A DNA stretch of 51,949 nt. Source: Planctomycetota bacterium. GTDB lineage: Bacteria > Planctomycetota > Planctomycetia > Pirellulales > Pirellulaceae. The DNA lies in contig JAPLNJ010001211.1 of NCBI GenBank assembly GCA_026692885.1, positions 1-51,949 of the forward strand. Reading direction: 5' to 3'. Positions 25,186 to 34,683 of the stretch are shown here, one piece after another (position 1 is the first letter of the stretch; the number at the start of each line of letters is the position of its first letter). The translations under genes and the position numbers were made by a program. The notes below the pieces were generated by a model. It worked only from the letters and a program-made list of their open reading frames with translations. It ran no database searches and had not been told where the DNA came from.

Positions 25186-26897
25186 ATCTGACCGATCAAG
25201 AAATCCTGGAACTGACCGAGTTGTGCAACTCGCTCGTCGACGGTAGGTCGACGGACGTCCAACAGACGCGACTCGCTGAACAGCTCGCTGCGTCCGAGGC
25301 GGCGCGGCAGTTCTACGTGCGGTTCCTGGGCCTGTCCGCGAGTTTGCACCAGTACGCCGCCGAAATGCAAACGGACGCGGTCGACGTGGCGGTGAGTGTC
25401 CCGCGTCCTTGGTGGCGACGCAAGTTCGCTTGGGCCTTCGGTTCGTTGGCCCTGGCCGCTGCTCTCCTGATCGCGCTGACGCTGGGGACGGTCGGCCGTT
25501 CCAGATCCGACGCACTGGCCGACGTGGAGGCCGAGGAGTCGGTGGCGCAGGTGACGGGCGTGAAGGACTGCCGGCCGACCGGTGCACTCCCTGCCTGGCG
25601 GCCCGGCGAACAGATCCGGTGCGGGCAGCGGCTGGACTTGGCCAGTGGCCTGCTGGAAATCACTTTTGATTGCGGCGCCCAAGTCACCTTAGAAGGACCC
25701 GCCACGTTCGACGCGAACTCCGCTTGGGAGGCGGCGCTGACTCAAGGCACCTTGCACGCGAGCGTGCCGCCGGAAGCGATCGGGTTCCGCATTGCCAGTC
25801 CCGCGGTGGAGGTCCTCGATTTGGGCACGGAGTTCACCGTCGTCGCGGCGGCCGGGGGCAACACCGAGGTGTTCGTGGTCCAGGGGCAAGTCGAGGCCAC
25901 GCCGCGCGATTCCGCCGGTCACACCCAACCGGTGGTCATGCTGCACGCTGAGCAAGCTCACCGTTTTGGGCCGACGGGAAACGCGGAAATCGCCGGAGCG
26001 AAAGCGAAAGTGACGCGGTTTGCCAAACGCGCCAAACTCGAGCGGTTTGCCCAGCCTGTCGGCTACGTGCAGTGGTCCTTTGATGAGCCGGAGGGACGAC
26101 TCTTGCGCGCGGTCAGTGCGCGGCTGTCTTCGGCTTCCTACGACGCCCACCTGGAATCCGTTTCCACGGAGGCGCTCAGTGAAGTGCGCGTGCCAGGGCG
26201 GTGGCAGGGAGCGCTGCGGTTGGACGGGACGGTTTACGCCGAAGCGCCCGCACCGGAGAGTGCGGCCAGCACGGCATGGACGGTCGCTTGTTGGGTACGG
26301 ATTGCCCCGGACGCGGCGCCCGCCGAGGCTTCCGCCATGGTGGCCTGGCGCATGAAAGCGGCCCGCAAGGCGGATGGCTGGCCCGTGGAAATTGGCTGGA
26401 ATCCCCGCCCGGCGCACGGTACCTTCGGAGCCCTGCGCACGCAATGCGGCCGCGATTGCCTCGTCGGCACCACGCCCCTGCGCGACGGACGTTGGCATCA
26501 TGTGGCCGCGGTGCTTGTACCACACGCCCGTGGGAGTTCGCGATTGCACGTGAAATTGTACGTGGACGGTCAGCTGGAGCGAGTCACTGTCACCCGCACC
26601 GCGGCCCACGCCCGCAAACATCATCGCGAGACGATTGCGGCGTCCAGCCGTGACCGGATATTTCTGGGCCGCCGCCTCGACACTCCGCCCGCGAAAGGCT
26701 TCGGGTTTCGCGGCGAACTGGATGAACTGCTGATCGCCGACCGGGCCCTAACGCCTCAGGAGATCAAGCGGTTGATCCACGAGAACCGGCCGGAGTCGCC
26801 ATCAATCGTGGCAGCAGCTGCGCCGGACGCATTTTCGCCGAGCGTGGTCGCTCCCGAACCGTCGCTCGAAACACCCACTACGGGAAGGACCAACTGA
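25182..26897 (+). CDS. FecR-domain membrane protein with LamG domain
   Basis: A 571-residue protein, coupled to the sigma factor. The cytoplasmic N-terminal part (NLTDQEILELTELCNSLVDG) is the sigma-binding segment expected in such proteins. A membrane helix lies at about 78-102 (WAFGSLALAAALLIALTLGT). Outside follows the FecR-type domain (FDCGAQVTLEGPATFDANSA, FRIASPAVEVLDLGTEFTVV) and a LamG/concanavalin-like domain from about 335 to 545 (LDGTVYAEAPAP, TAWTVACWVRIA, DGRWHHVAAVLV, FRGELDELLIADRALTPQEI). LamG probably binds sugar or protein outside and passes a signal to the sigma factor. The stop overlaps the next start (TGATG). Confidence 0.85.
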   Translation: MNLTDQEILELTELCNSLVDGRSTDVQQTRLAEQLAASEAARQFYVRFLGLSASLHQYAAEMQTDAVDVAVSVPRPWWRRKFAWAFGSLALAAALLIALTLGTVGRSRSDALADVEAEESVAQVTGVKDCRPTGALPAWRPGEQIRCGQRLDLASGLLEITFDCGAQVTLEGPATFDANSAWEAALTQGTLHASVPPEAIGFRIASPAVEVLDLGTEFTVVAAAGGNTEVFVVQGQVEATPRDSAGHTQPVVMLHAEQAHRFGPTGNAEIAGAKAKVTRFAKRAKLERFAQPVGYVQWSFDEPEGRLLRAVSARLSSASYDAHLESVSTEALSEVRVPGRWQGALRLDGTVYAEAPAPESAASTAWTVACWVRIAPDAAPAEASAMVAWRMKAARKADGWPVEIGWNPRPAHGTFGALRTQCGRDCLVGTTPLRDGRWHHVAAVLVPHARGSSRLHVKLYVDGQLERVTVTRTAAHARKHHRETIAASSRDRIFLGRRLDTPPAKGFGFRGELDELLIADRALTPQEIKRLIHENRPESPSIVAAAAPDAFSPSVVAPEPSLETPTTGRTN

Positions 26898-27835
26898 TGA
26901 GGTTCACCACGATTTGCCTCGTGCTGTTGCTTTGCCCGACGCTGTCCGCGTGGGGCCAAGGACCGAGCAGGCCCAACGCGTCGTCACCCGCCGGGACTTC
27001 GTCGCGACTGGCGGCGCCTCGTACAGGCAACCGCCCGGCTGCCCCACCGCCCGCCGCTCGAGTGCCACCGTCGCTGTCAACCTTGGTGCTGGATGTGGCG
27101 GCGCTCGAAACCTTGGACAAGCTGGACTTGTCGACGGCGCAGCTGAAATCCCTGCAACAACTGGCGCGAGGGGCAGTTGGCAGCGAGGAGCGCGCCGCGG
27201 GCCAAGGGCCGGATGAACTGCGCCTGGCTCTCATGACGATGCGAGAGGCTCTACTGCAGGGCCGCGATGAGCAGGTCGAAGTCTTGCAGGATCGCGTCGC
27301 CGAGATGTTGGAGGCCGAGGGGGTGGAGGTCGACGACAGCATCGAGTTGACTGCCACCGCCCGGAAACGCTCGCCCGACGCGGTGAAACTGTTGAAGGCC
27401 AGCCAAGTGGCGGCCTACATCAGCGAGTACGCCGACGATGTCACTGACCCGCTGGATGAACTGCTCGAAGCGATGAACGAATCGCGCGAGGCGGATCAGG
27501 CGGACTTCGATGTCCTGCGGGACCAGGTGTCCGACGATCTGGCGCTGGCCGCCGGCGGTTTGGATGCCGAGAAGGACCGCCAGGTCAGCGAGGCGGTGAC
27601 CGCCTGGCTCACTAAGGTGCGGGCTCTGAGCGGGCCGGAATTCGAAACACAACGCGACGCCTTGGAGGAGGAGGCCCGGACGTTGGTCGGCCAGGTCGAT
27701 CCGCTGCAGGTCATTCGGCATTACCTGGAACGCGACTTGGCCGAGTTGCTATCTAATCCGCGGCTCGTCGCGGTACTTGAGGCCTGCCTGGACGTCCGTG
27801 TCCAGCAAGCTCGTGCGGAAAACAGAAAACTGTAA
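26897..27835 (+). CDS. Secreted protein of unknown function in the ECF cluster
   Basis: A 312-residue protein starting at the ATG that overlaps the previous stop. Signal peptide FTTICLVLLLCPTLSAWGQG, followed by a Ser/Pro/Ala linker and a mostly helical region (LDVAALETLDKLDLSTAQLK, VQDRVAEMLEAEGVEVDDSI, LDELLEAMNESREADQADFD). No domain recognised. Planctomycete clusters of this kind often hold such helical secreted proteins after FecR. Because it is coupled to FecR-LamG, it may belong to the sensed surface structure. Confidence 0.7.
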   Translation: MRFTTICLVLLLCPTLSAWGQGPSRPNASSPAGTSSRLAAPRTGNRPAAPPPAARVPPSLSTLVLDVAALETLDKLDLSTAQLKSLQQLARGAVGSEERAAGQGPDELRLALMTMREALLQGRDEQVEVLQDRVAEMLEAEGVEVDDSIELTATARKRSPDAVKLLKASQVAAYISEYADDVTDPLDELLEAMNESREADQADFDVLRDQVSDDLALAAGGLDAEKDRQVSEAVTAWLTKVRALSGPEFETQRDALEEEARTLVGQVDPLQVIRHYLERDLAELLSNPRLVAVLEACLDVRVQQARAENRKL

Positions 27836-27885
27836 TCGGTCAATTCTCGCGTCCTCCACGGACGCGCTCATTCAAGGAGAAACCC

Positions 27886-28521
27886 ATGAAACGGTTATTG
27901 ATGTGGTTGGTTCCCCTCGTGCTCCTGTCGTGGCTGGTCACCGGTGTACCCGACGCCGGAGGTGCGCCCAATCGCCCGGCCCAGAAAGCGCCCAAGGCGG
28001 TGGCTCCCGCCGCCCGAGTTCACACCGCCAAGAAACGCGGCCACAAGCCCCACCCGCACGGCGCTGTCGCGGTCTCGGTGGTGGACCAGAAGGGCCTGCC
28101 CGTCACCGGCGCGACGGTGCATCTCCGCAAGATCGCTCCCCACAAGAAAAAGGCGGGCAAGCCGATGCCCGGCGCACATGCCGCGGTCGTCGCCCACGGC
28201 GCCGGGAAGCATCACGTGCGCCGCCATCCACCGCACCGTGCCGGCCGGACCGCGACTACCGACGCGCAGGGGCGGGCGTTCTTCCAGAACGTCAAGGCCG
28301 GACATTTTCGCGACACCGCCCACAAGAAAGGGGTAGGCACAGGCCGTGCCCATGCGGCCGTCCACGCTGGCCAGACCACGGAAGTCACGATCCGGCTCGT
28401 GCGACACGCCCATGGTCACCGTGCGGCGGCGAACCGCGGAGTACTCAACCGTCCGCCGCATCCTCAAGTGGCCCCGCATGCTCCCGTAGCACCTCGAGCG
28501 CCCGCGGCACGTAAACGGTAG
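27886..28521 (+). CDS. Secreted His/Lys-rich protein with carboxypeptidase-regulatory-like domain
   Basis: A 211-residue protein, 50 bases after the previous gene, with AAGGAG upstream of ATG 27886. Signal peptide RLLMWLVPLVLLSWLVTGVP. The middle shows a beta-sandwich of the CarboxypepD_reg type (VAVSVVDQKGLPVTGATVHL, ATTDAQGRAFFQNVKAGHF, QTTEVTIRLVRH), cut by Lys/His-rich inserts (HKKKAGKPMPGAH, HHVRRHPPHR). The C-terminal third is Pro/His/Ala rich. The His-rich parts may bind metal or acidic polymer. It ends the ECF transcript. Confidence 0.7.
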   Translation: MKRLLMWLVPLVLLSWLVTGVPDAGGAPNRPAQKAPKAVAPAARVHTAKKRGHKPHPHGAVAVSVVDQKGLPVTGATVHLRKIAPHKKKAGKPMPGAHAAVVAHGAGKHHVRRHPPHRAGRTATTDAQGRAFFQNVKAGHFRDTAHKKGVGTGRAHAAVHAGQTTEVTIRLVRHAHGHRAAANRGVLNRPPHPQVAPHAPVAPRAPAARKR

Positions 28522-28631
28522 GGTTACCGGCCGTCAATAGACAAGGGTGGCCTCTTTGGTTGAGGAGTCCGGTTTTCGGTGGCATCGTATTGCCCGCGCA
28601 AATCGCATTTGTCGTCTCATTAAGGAAGATT

Positions 28632-28870
28632 ATGGCAATGAAGAACTGGAGTTTCCGGCCTGCGCCAACGGTTCTGCACTGCTTGGACTTGCGATGCTTG
28701 TCTCGACGGTGTTGGCCGCGCCGAAACAGCCGCAGCACAAACCCAATCCTGTCGGGGCGGTACAGGGCAGAGTGGACGAGGCCCGGAAGAAACTGGATGC
28801 GGCCAAGAACAAATTGGCCCACGCCGGGGCGGCCGAGAAGAAAGCCGAAGAGCGTAAGCACCGTCGCGGC
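28632..28870 (+). pseudogene. Frameshifted small secreted protein
   Basis: The N-terminus MAMKNWSFRPAPTVL is in one frame; the rest of the signal peptide and mature part (ALLGLAMLVSTVLAAPKQPQ, VDEARKKLDAAKNKLAHAGA, AEKKAEERKH) is in another, so there is a frame break near 28680. It resembles the other small Lys-rich secreted proteins here. A short coiled-coil-like segment is visible. The end of the frame runs into unrelated sequence. Confidence 0.5.
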
Positions 28871-29292
28871 CGAGCCCCTGCGTTACTGGTTCTGCATTCT
28901 CGTCGCCGATCCTCGCCAAGACTTCCTTCTGGCCCTCCTCTGGGGCACAAAGCCAGTCTCTGTCGACCGCCCGCATTGTGACATTGGCAGTCACACCCCT
29001 GCGCCCCAAGCCCCAAATGCCTCAGAATCCGACACCCGAATCTCGCCCGATCAGCGCACCGCGTATCAAGGAGCTAATCACCAGCGACCTGATTCACACC
29101 AACAAAGAAGCTGATGAGATGATGGCTGACCTGATCGCCCGGCGGCTCACCGAAACCCTGGCGGCACTTCCGCGTCGGCGGTGGCGTCGTCCACCAGCGC
29201 TTCGCATGCTCCAAGCCGCGGGAGGTGAAGGTCCGTGTCAACGGAGAATTCGCGAAATCGTAGTTGCCGTCATACTTCCAAACGGTGAGCAC
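28871..29292. other. Intergenic stretch between the ECF cluster and the minus-strand operon
   Basis: About 420 bases. A plus-strand frame from ATG 29017 (MPQNPTPESRPISAPRIKEL, then TNKEADEMMADLIARRLTE) could be the head of a helical protein, but it loses sense after about 50 codons. I call no gene here. Confidence 0.4.
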
Positions 29293-29940
29293 TCAGAGTC
29301 CTTCCGCCAGCACCGTTTCCACTTCACCATGGACACGGACTTTGACTTCGCGAGGCTCGGCGGACGCAATGCGGTAGCGAGTGACTTGGCCGTCCTTCCA
29401 TTCGATGTCCACGGTGAAATTGCCCCGCGCCCGCAGGCCGGACACCTTGCCGGCAGGCCACGCTTTCGGCAGCGCCGGAAGCAATTCGATTTCGCCGGCG
29501 TGGCTCTGCACCAGCATTTCGCAGAGGCCGGCGGTGTAGCCGAAATTGCCGTCGATCTGGAAGGGCGGATGGAGGTCGAACAGGTTGGGTAACACGTCAT
29601 GCACGATCATCACCTGCCAGTAGGTTCCCTGCGTCAGCGGACCCTTGGCGATCTGAAGATTGATGTTCAGGTGATTATCGCCATTCCACGGCGGCGTGTT
29701 CGACTCGTTCCACAAGTCCTGCAAGTTCGCCGGTAGACCGCCGGGCCGCGACGACGCGATCAGCAGGTAGCGGCCGAACTGGAACACCAAGGCTTCCAGT
29801 CCGCGATCGTCTCGGGTCTTGTTATATTGCTGCACCCGCGCATCTGTCGGCAGTTCCTGGTGCGCAGGGCCAGCGAGCGCCAAGGAGACCCGGCCGAATA
29901 GCCGCTGAAAATCTGCGCCGTGCGCCTCGCGAAGTTCTCC
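29293..29940 (-). pseudogene. GH95 alpha-fucosidase C-terminal remnant with internal deletion
   Basis: On the minus strand: [71 protein letters not shown], then [40 protein letters not shown], ending [10 protein letters not shown]95 enzymes have several hundred residues between NINLQ and FQIDGNFG; here they are joined by about 25 residues, in frame. The start is lost: the piece is joined to the cut end of the GH29 gene in a different frame. A second GH95 remnant lies at 22365-22978. Confidence 0.7.
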
Positions 29941-31157
29941 TTCAGCGGTCGTAGCGTCAGCGTGTCGCCGTTCCACTGGAGAAAGTGCACGTACACGATG
30001 TGGCCGCGATGCGTCGATCCGCCCCAGCGGCCGTTGACCCACGGACCGCCGCGCGTGCCGTAGATAACCTCGCCATAGCGTTGCGTCCACGGTGCCAGCT
30101 CCTCCAGTACGGCTTCTTCCTCGGCGCGAATCTCCCCCGTGGGCAACGGCGCAATGTTCAACAGCATGTTGCCGTCTCCGCACGCGGCGGACGAAAGCAG
30201 TTGAATCGTCTCCTTGCAGTTCCGTGTCTTTCCGTCCGGCCAGTAAGACCAACCGCCGTGATCGGAGTGTGGCGACAGGATCATGCAGGATTCCCAGGCG
30301 CGCCCGTACTGGAACGTGCCCATGCGATTCTCGGGCGCGTCGAAATCCGCGGCATCGAGTGCGCGAGATTCGGCGGGAATGCCCTTCAACCCGCGGGCAG
30401 CGCGGTTGTTGACGAGCAACTCGGGCTTGACTGTGTACATCGTCTCGAAGAGGTGCGGAATTGTGTACTGGTCCCAATTGCCGAAGCAGTGATCGAACCA
30501 CATCACGTCTACCGGTCCGTATTCGGTCAGCAACTCGCGCACCTGCGCCTGGTAGTAGTCGTTGTACCGCGTGTTGTCGCCCTGGAGATAGTCGGGGTGA
30601 GTCCAGTCACGCGTCGAGTAGTACCAGCCCAACTTCAAGCCGTGCGCCTTGGCGACCTGCTGGATCATGCGGCAGATGTCTTTCTGGTAGGGCGTGTCGG
30701 CGATGCTGTAGTGGGGCGCGAACCCGCTGCCCTCGCCGAAGCGCACCTGCTTCGTGGGCCACATGGAGAAGCCGTCGTGGTGCTTGGTGATGAACACGAT
30801 GTACTTCATGCCCGCAGCTTTCGCCAGCCGCAGCCACTGGTCGGCATCGAACTTCAGGGGGTTGAACTGCCGGTAAAGATTCATGTACGTCTCGCGGGGC
30901 ACCTTCATGTGCTGTTGTCCGCCTTCGATGCGCCCCGCCATGCCCCAACTGATCTCTTCGCCGCTGATGGCGGCCGGGCCCCAGTGCACGAACATGCCGA
31001 ACTTCGCGTCGCGGAACCACTGCAGCCGCGACTCGCGCTGCTCCGGTGTTTCCCGCAACTGCGGAATCTGGAGGCTGGCCGCATCCTCAGCCTTCCCGAC
31101 GCACACGAACGTCCTCAGAACCAGAACACTGGCGATCCCGTGCAATTTCGGCTTCAT
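29760..31157 (-). CDS. GH29 alpha-L-fucosidase, 3' end replaced by out-of-frame GH95 sequence
   Basis: ATG 31157 is preferred, with GGAG upstream; an upstream in-frame start at 31196 adds a poor N-terminus. Signal peptide [20 protein letters not shown]. The catalytic barrel is that of GH29: [76 protein letters not shown] with the nucleophile D222, and [16 protein letters not shown] near the end of the barrel. The gene would cut alpha-fucosyl residues outside or in the periplasm. From about residue 406 (near 29940) the sequence is GH95 read in the wrong frame, so the C-terminal beta-sandwich is lost. The barrel may still fold; activity is uncertain. Confidence 0.8.
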   Translation of the reverse strand: MKPKLHGIASVLVLRTFVCVGKAEDAASLQIPQLRETPEQRESRLQWFRDAKFGMFVHWGPAAISGEEISWGMAGRIEGGQQHMKVPRETYMNLYRQFNPLKFDADQWLRLAKAAGMKYIVFITKHHDGFSMWPTKQVRFGEGSGFAPHYSIADTPYQKDICRMIQQVAKAHGLKLGWYYSTRDWTHPDYLQGDNTRYNDYYQAQVRELLTEYGPVDVMWFDHCFGNWDQYTIPHLFETMYTVKPELLVNNRAARGLKGIPAESRALDAADFDAPENRMGTFQYGRAWESCMILSPHSDHGGWSYWPDGKTRNCKETIQLLSSAACGDGNMLLNIAPLPTGEIRAEEEAVLEELAPWTQRYGEVIYGTRGGPWVNGRWGGSTHRGHIVYVHFLQWNGDTLTLRPLKENFARRTAQIFSGYSAGSPWRSLALRTRNCRQMRGCSNITRPETIADWKPWCSSSAATC

Positions 31158-31279
31158 ACGCCTGGTCTCCTTGTCTCGTGATTCCCCGCGCTTCACTCAC
31201 GCGCACCCTGAACACAGTCCTGTTTGGCGACAATCGCTAACACGCTTTCCGGGCGGACCGTCGTAAGGATGTATCAGGG

Positions 31280-34200
31280 TCATGGCTCTTCTCTCCCCAT
31301 CAGCCGCACCGGGCCGAGCAAGCCCGCGGATTGTAGGCCCTGTCTGGCCGCCTGCTCATGGAGCTTGTGTCCGACGCGGGTGAGTCGTTCCTGCTCGGGT
31401 AGAGCATGATCGGCACACAGGCGGTTGTGCCAAGTGTTGGCCACAGTGATCACCAGTTCATTTCCCTGCTCTTGGAGCAAGCCGCCCGGAATTCGCACCC
31501 GCCACGGCTGACACCACGTCACGCCCAAGTCCCGCCCGTTGAGCGTGACCCGCGCCATTTCCTTGACCACCCCGACGTCGACGAGCATCCGCCGGTCGGC
31601 GGCCGGAGCCGGGAGGTCAAACGTCGTCCGATAGCTCGCCATCCCGCTATAGCTCTTGATCCCCTCCTCGGGCCGTTGGCTCCAGCTCTCCAGCCGACTC
31701 AGCGTCAACAAGACAGCCTTGGCGTCCGGTGCCCACGAAGCCGGCAACGGCTTCACCCACCGCGCGTCGAATGTCACCTGCCACGGCCCTGCTACCGTCG
31801 TCACCGGCTTTAGGTCTGGGAAGTTCCGGCCCCTGCCGGCCTGTTCGGGGCCATCGCGCAAGACGACGAACAATGCCTGCTCCGATTCGAAATGCAGGGG
31901 CATGGCCGTCCGCCCGTCGGCCAGGGCGGTCTTCTCCGGCAAGTCGTTAACCGATCCATCCAGCGAATCGAACAACTGCGCCACTTTCCCCGTGGCACGC
32001 AGGGTCACGACCACATCCAACGGCTGTTTGAGCGGGTTGGCGAGGAAGTAGATGTCATCAGCGCCGGAACGTCGGTGCAGCCACGTGATCTCGAACGGCT
32101 GGCTCGCGCTGGCGGCTTCGCAATCCGGCAGAACACCGTCCGCGGCCAAGAGCTCGCCGAGCGTGCGGCCCCACACCACTCGCCCTCGGCCCACTTGATG
32201 GTCGCCTTGCTCGGCCGGGATAACTCCCCAGAGCGCGTCGGCTGCCGTCTTAAGCTGCGCCTCCGCGGCGGGCAAGCCCGATAACCCCGGCGTCCGTTTA
32301 GGACGATTCCCGACCAAGGTCAGTCCTTGCTCGACTAACTGCCGAATTCTGCCCAAAGTAGCCGCACTCATTGTGGTGCATTGCGGATCGCAGAGCACCA
32401 GATAACGGTAGCTCGGACCGTTGGGCAGCACCAGTCGGCCGTCCTTGACACGGGCACGTGTGCCCAGCACTTCGGCGTTGATGCCGTCGTAGTCGTAGCC
32501 GGCGGGCAACGCGGGCTTGAGGAAACTCTTGCCCGGAACAAAGCGACAGGCCCCCTCGCCGACAAAGTACGCCGCGTCCGCCACGAAGTCGCCATGTTGC
32601 AACAGAGACTGGCACCGGGCCAGATAGCCGATGAATCCGTCCGCCAGCGGCCACCAGGCGAAATGCCGGTTGAAAATGTCATAGAACAGACAGCCGGGTT
32701 TCTCTTCGGAGGGTTGATGGGTGTAGAGGCACACCAACGCCTGGTTCAACCCGCGCGCCCAGGCTTCGTGGAACGTCCGGCGGTACTGTTCGGGAGGCGT
32801 GAACAGGCCGGCCGTCGGATGATTGGTCAGCGTTTCCGCCTGGACATAGCGGTTCCCGTAAATCCGGGCACCGGAGGCGGCCGTGCGCATGATGTCCACG
32901 GACTGCAAGTATTCGGGTCCGTATTTGCCGAACGGATGCCAGAACTCGGCCATCGGTCGGTCCGCTCGGCCGAAGATCTGCAAGCCGTCCATGTGGGGAT
33001 GTGGATAGCTGCCGTAGCCGGACTCGGAATTGATGCCACCATGCATCTGATGAGCGCGCTGCTGCAGACGGCCGTAGTAGTCCGCCAGCAGATCGGCCAC
33101 CGTATCGCGATAGTCCCGCAGAAACCGCTCCGTGGTTTCGCGACCCTCCACCACGCGGCGGGCCAACACAGGCAGGTAGGACAACAGATCATATCCGCGC
33201 CGCATGCGGAACTGCTCTCGGAAGTCACTCGTCCACGTGGGCTGCTGGCCTTTGCGTCCGGCACCGATTTCCCAACTGTCGGTGTGGAAGAAGAGCGGCG
33301 CGCCACCGGCATGTTTCATGCTCAATTCGCGCATCCGTTTCGCCGCGGAAGCCATCATGAGATCCGCGCCTTGGGTGTTGAGTACGTCGACCTCGTAGCC
33401 GCCCGAACCCATGCGCGCCGGTTCGGCCAGCGCCGTCCAGCCGAACCGCAGCACCGTCCACCGGCCCGCCGGGGCCTGCCAGTTCAGCTTGCCGTCCGGT
33501 TGCAGATGCGCTGTCAGGTCCCGCACATCCGCGGCGGACAGATCACTGGCGCCGCTGGCGGCGTACTCCTCTTCGAGCGCCTCGTAAGGATTCGGCGGCC
33601 AGCCCCACCAGCCGCGGTTGGCGGACTTGAAATCCCACCACTTGATTCCGAGCCGCAGCACCGATTCGTCGCCCTGACGCAGCACGGCAAACTCGGCCAA
33701 TCGCAAGTCCGGTACATGGGCACGAAGAACCGCCAGCCGGAAGTGTTTCGCGACTACCGGCGGGAAGTCCACGCGTTTCCGCTCGCCCGGCTGCATCGTG
33801 AACTGCAGCACGGGACGGTACGCTTGGCCCTCGTCCGAAGCTTGGATTTCGGCCTCCGCCGGCCCGGCTCCGGGCATGCTCGCCACCAGCGCGGAGACCG
33901 CCCGGAGAGGCTGGGCGTAGCGCAAGTCCAGCATGGCGGGCGATTCCGGCGCGCAAGGCTTCTGCGTTCGCCAGTAGGTTTCCGGATCAGAGTCCGTCGC
34001 ATGGCTCGCCGGCCAGTTCTCCTCTCCGCAATAGCCTCCATGAACGTTGTTGGCCTGCACCTCCAGTGGCGCTGGCGGTCGCGGGGTCTGCTCCTTGAAC
34101 GCCACCACAGCCACGTCGCGGTAGAGGCCTAGTTGGGTGAACGGTTGCGGCAACGACGAGACGATCGACGCCGGCCCATCGACCTGAGTTTCGGAATAGA

Positions 34201-34627
34201 CCAGTTGCTTCGCGCCGTCCTCCTTGCCGACCCACCAGCCGCCGTGCGACCAGCCGTCGAGAATGCTCGCCGAAAGGGTCATTCGTGATTCGTGGGCTAC
34301 GCGCAGCATTTCGCCGAACCATGTGTCCCATTCCGGGCTGAGCATCTTGGGTTCGTTGGGGAGTGGCCGCCCGCCGGCGTTGATGGTCTGCATGTGCATG
34401 ACGCCACCGATGCCCTGCTCCTTCATCGCGGCGATGTCGCGGGCCATGCCTTCCGGGTTGCCGTAACCGCCGAGGAACCACCAGTAGACCCAAGGCTTGG
34501 CCTCGTGGGGTGGGGCGGCGAACGCGTGGGCCAAGTCAGCTTGGGAAGACACGTTCTGTTCCGCGGCCCAGGCGAGCGTAGCCGTCAGCAAGCCGGCTAG
34601 GATCGAAGTCAGTTTCACCGTTGTCAT
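31280..34627 (-). CDS. GH106-like glycoside hydrolase (putative alpha-L-rhamnosidase)
   Basis: A 1115-residue secreted enzyme (signal peptide TVKLTSILAGLLTATLAWAA). The N-terminal block KPWVYWWFLGGYGNPEGMAR, RDIAAMKEQGIGGVMHMQTI is the start of the GH106 family; other blocks are SASILDGWSHGGWWVGKED, LFFHTDSWEIGAG, FRMRRGYDLLSYLPVLARR, GGINSESGYGSYPHPHMDG, YIYFLANPLKQP-like strands later and a terminal sugar-binding-like domain (GPWQVTFDARWVKP, GIKSYSGMASYRTTFDLP, ARVTLNGRDLGVTWCQPW, SAGLLGPVRL). Length fits the family. It would remove terminal alpha-L-rhamnose from a polysaccharide. It is 57 bases after the URO-D gene and 120 before the fucosidase, so probably one transcript. The same terminal domain occurs in the 23065 chimera. 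Confidence 0.8.
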   Translation of the reverse strand: MTTVKLTSILAGLLTATLAWAAEQNVSSQADLAHAFAAPPHEAKPWVYWWFLGGYGNPEGMARDIAAMKEQGIGGVMHMQTINAGGRPLPNEPKMLSPEWDTWFGEMLRVAHESRMTLSASILDGWSHGGWWVGKEDGAKQLVYSETQVDGPASIVSSLPQPFTQLGLYRDVAVVAFKEQTPRPPAPLEVQANNVHGGYCGEENWPASHATDSDPETYWRTQKPCAPESPAMLDLRYAQPLRAVSALVASMPGAGPAEAEIQASDEGQAYRPVLQFTMQPGERKRVDFPPVVAKHFRLAVLRAHVPDLRLAEFAVLRQGDESVLRLGIKWWDFKSANRGWWGWPPNPYEALEEEYAASGASDLSAADVRDLTAHLQPDGKLNWQAPAGRWTVLRFGWTALAEPARMGSGGYEVDVLNTQGADLMMASAAKRMRELSMKHAGGAPLFFHTDSWEIGAGRKGQQPTWTSDFREQFRMRRGYDLLSYLPVLARRVVEGRETTERFLRDYRDTVADLLADYYGRLQQRAHQMHGGINSESGYGSYPHPHMDGLQIFGRADRPMAEFWHPFGKYGPEYLQSVDIMRTAASGARIYGNRYVQAETLTNHPTAGLFTPPEQYRRTFHEAWARGLNQALVCLYTHQPSEEKPGCLFYDIFNRHFAWWPLADGFIGYLARCQSLLQHGDFVADAAYFVGEGACRFVPGKSFLKPALPAGYDYDGINAEVLGTRARVKDGRLVLPNGPSYRYLVLCDPQCTTMSAATLGRIRQLVEQGLTLVGNRPKRTPGLSGLPAAEAQLKTAADALWGVIPAEQGDHQVGRGRVVWGRTLGELLAADGVLPDCEAASASQPFEITWLHRRSGADDIYFLANPLKQPLDVVVTLRATGKVAQLFDSLDGSVNDLPEKTALADGRTAMPLHFESEQALFVVLRDGPEQAGRGRNFPDLKPVTTVAGPWQVTFDARWVKPLPASWAPDAKAVLLTLSRLESWSQRPEEGIKSYSGMASYRTTFDLPAPAADRRMLVDVGVVKEMARVTLNGRDLGVTWCQPWRVRIPGGLLQEQGNELVITVANTWHNRLCADHALPEQERLTRVGHKLHEQAARQGLQSAGLLGPVRLMGREEP

Positions 34628-34683
34628 GTCTGGCTGCCCTGTAACTTACCAAGATTCCACGTCGCGCCATCGCCCACCTCCCG

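Noticed and set aside
32381..34132. 583-codon plus-strand frame opposite the GH106-like gene
   Set aside because: Antisense shadow; Arg/His/Val-rich composition without a domain.
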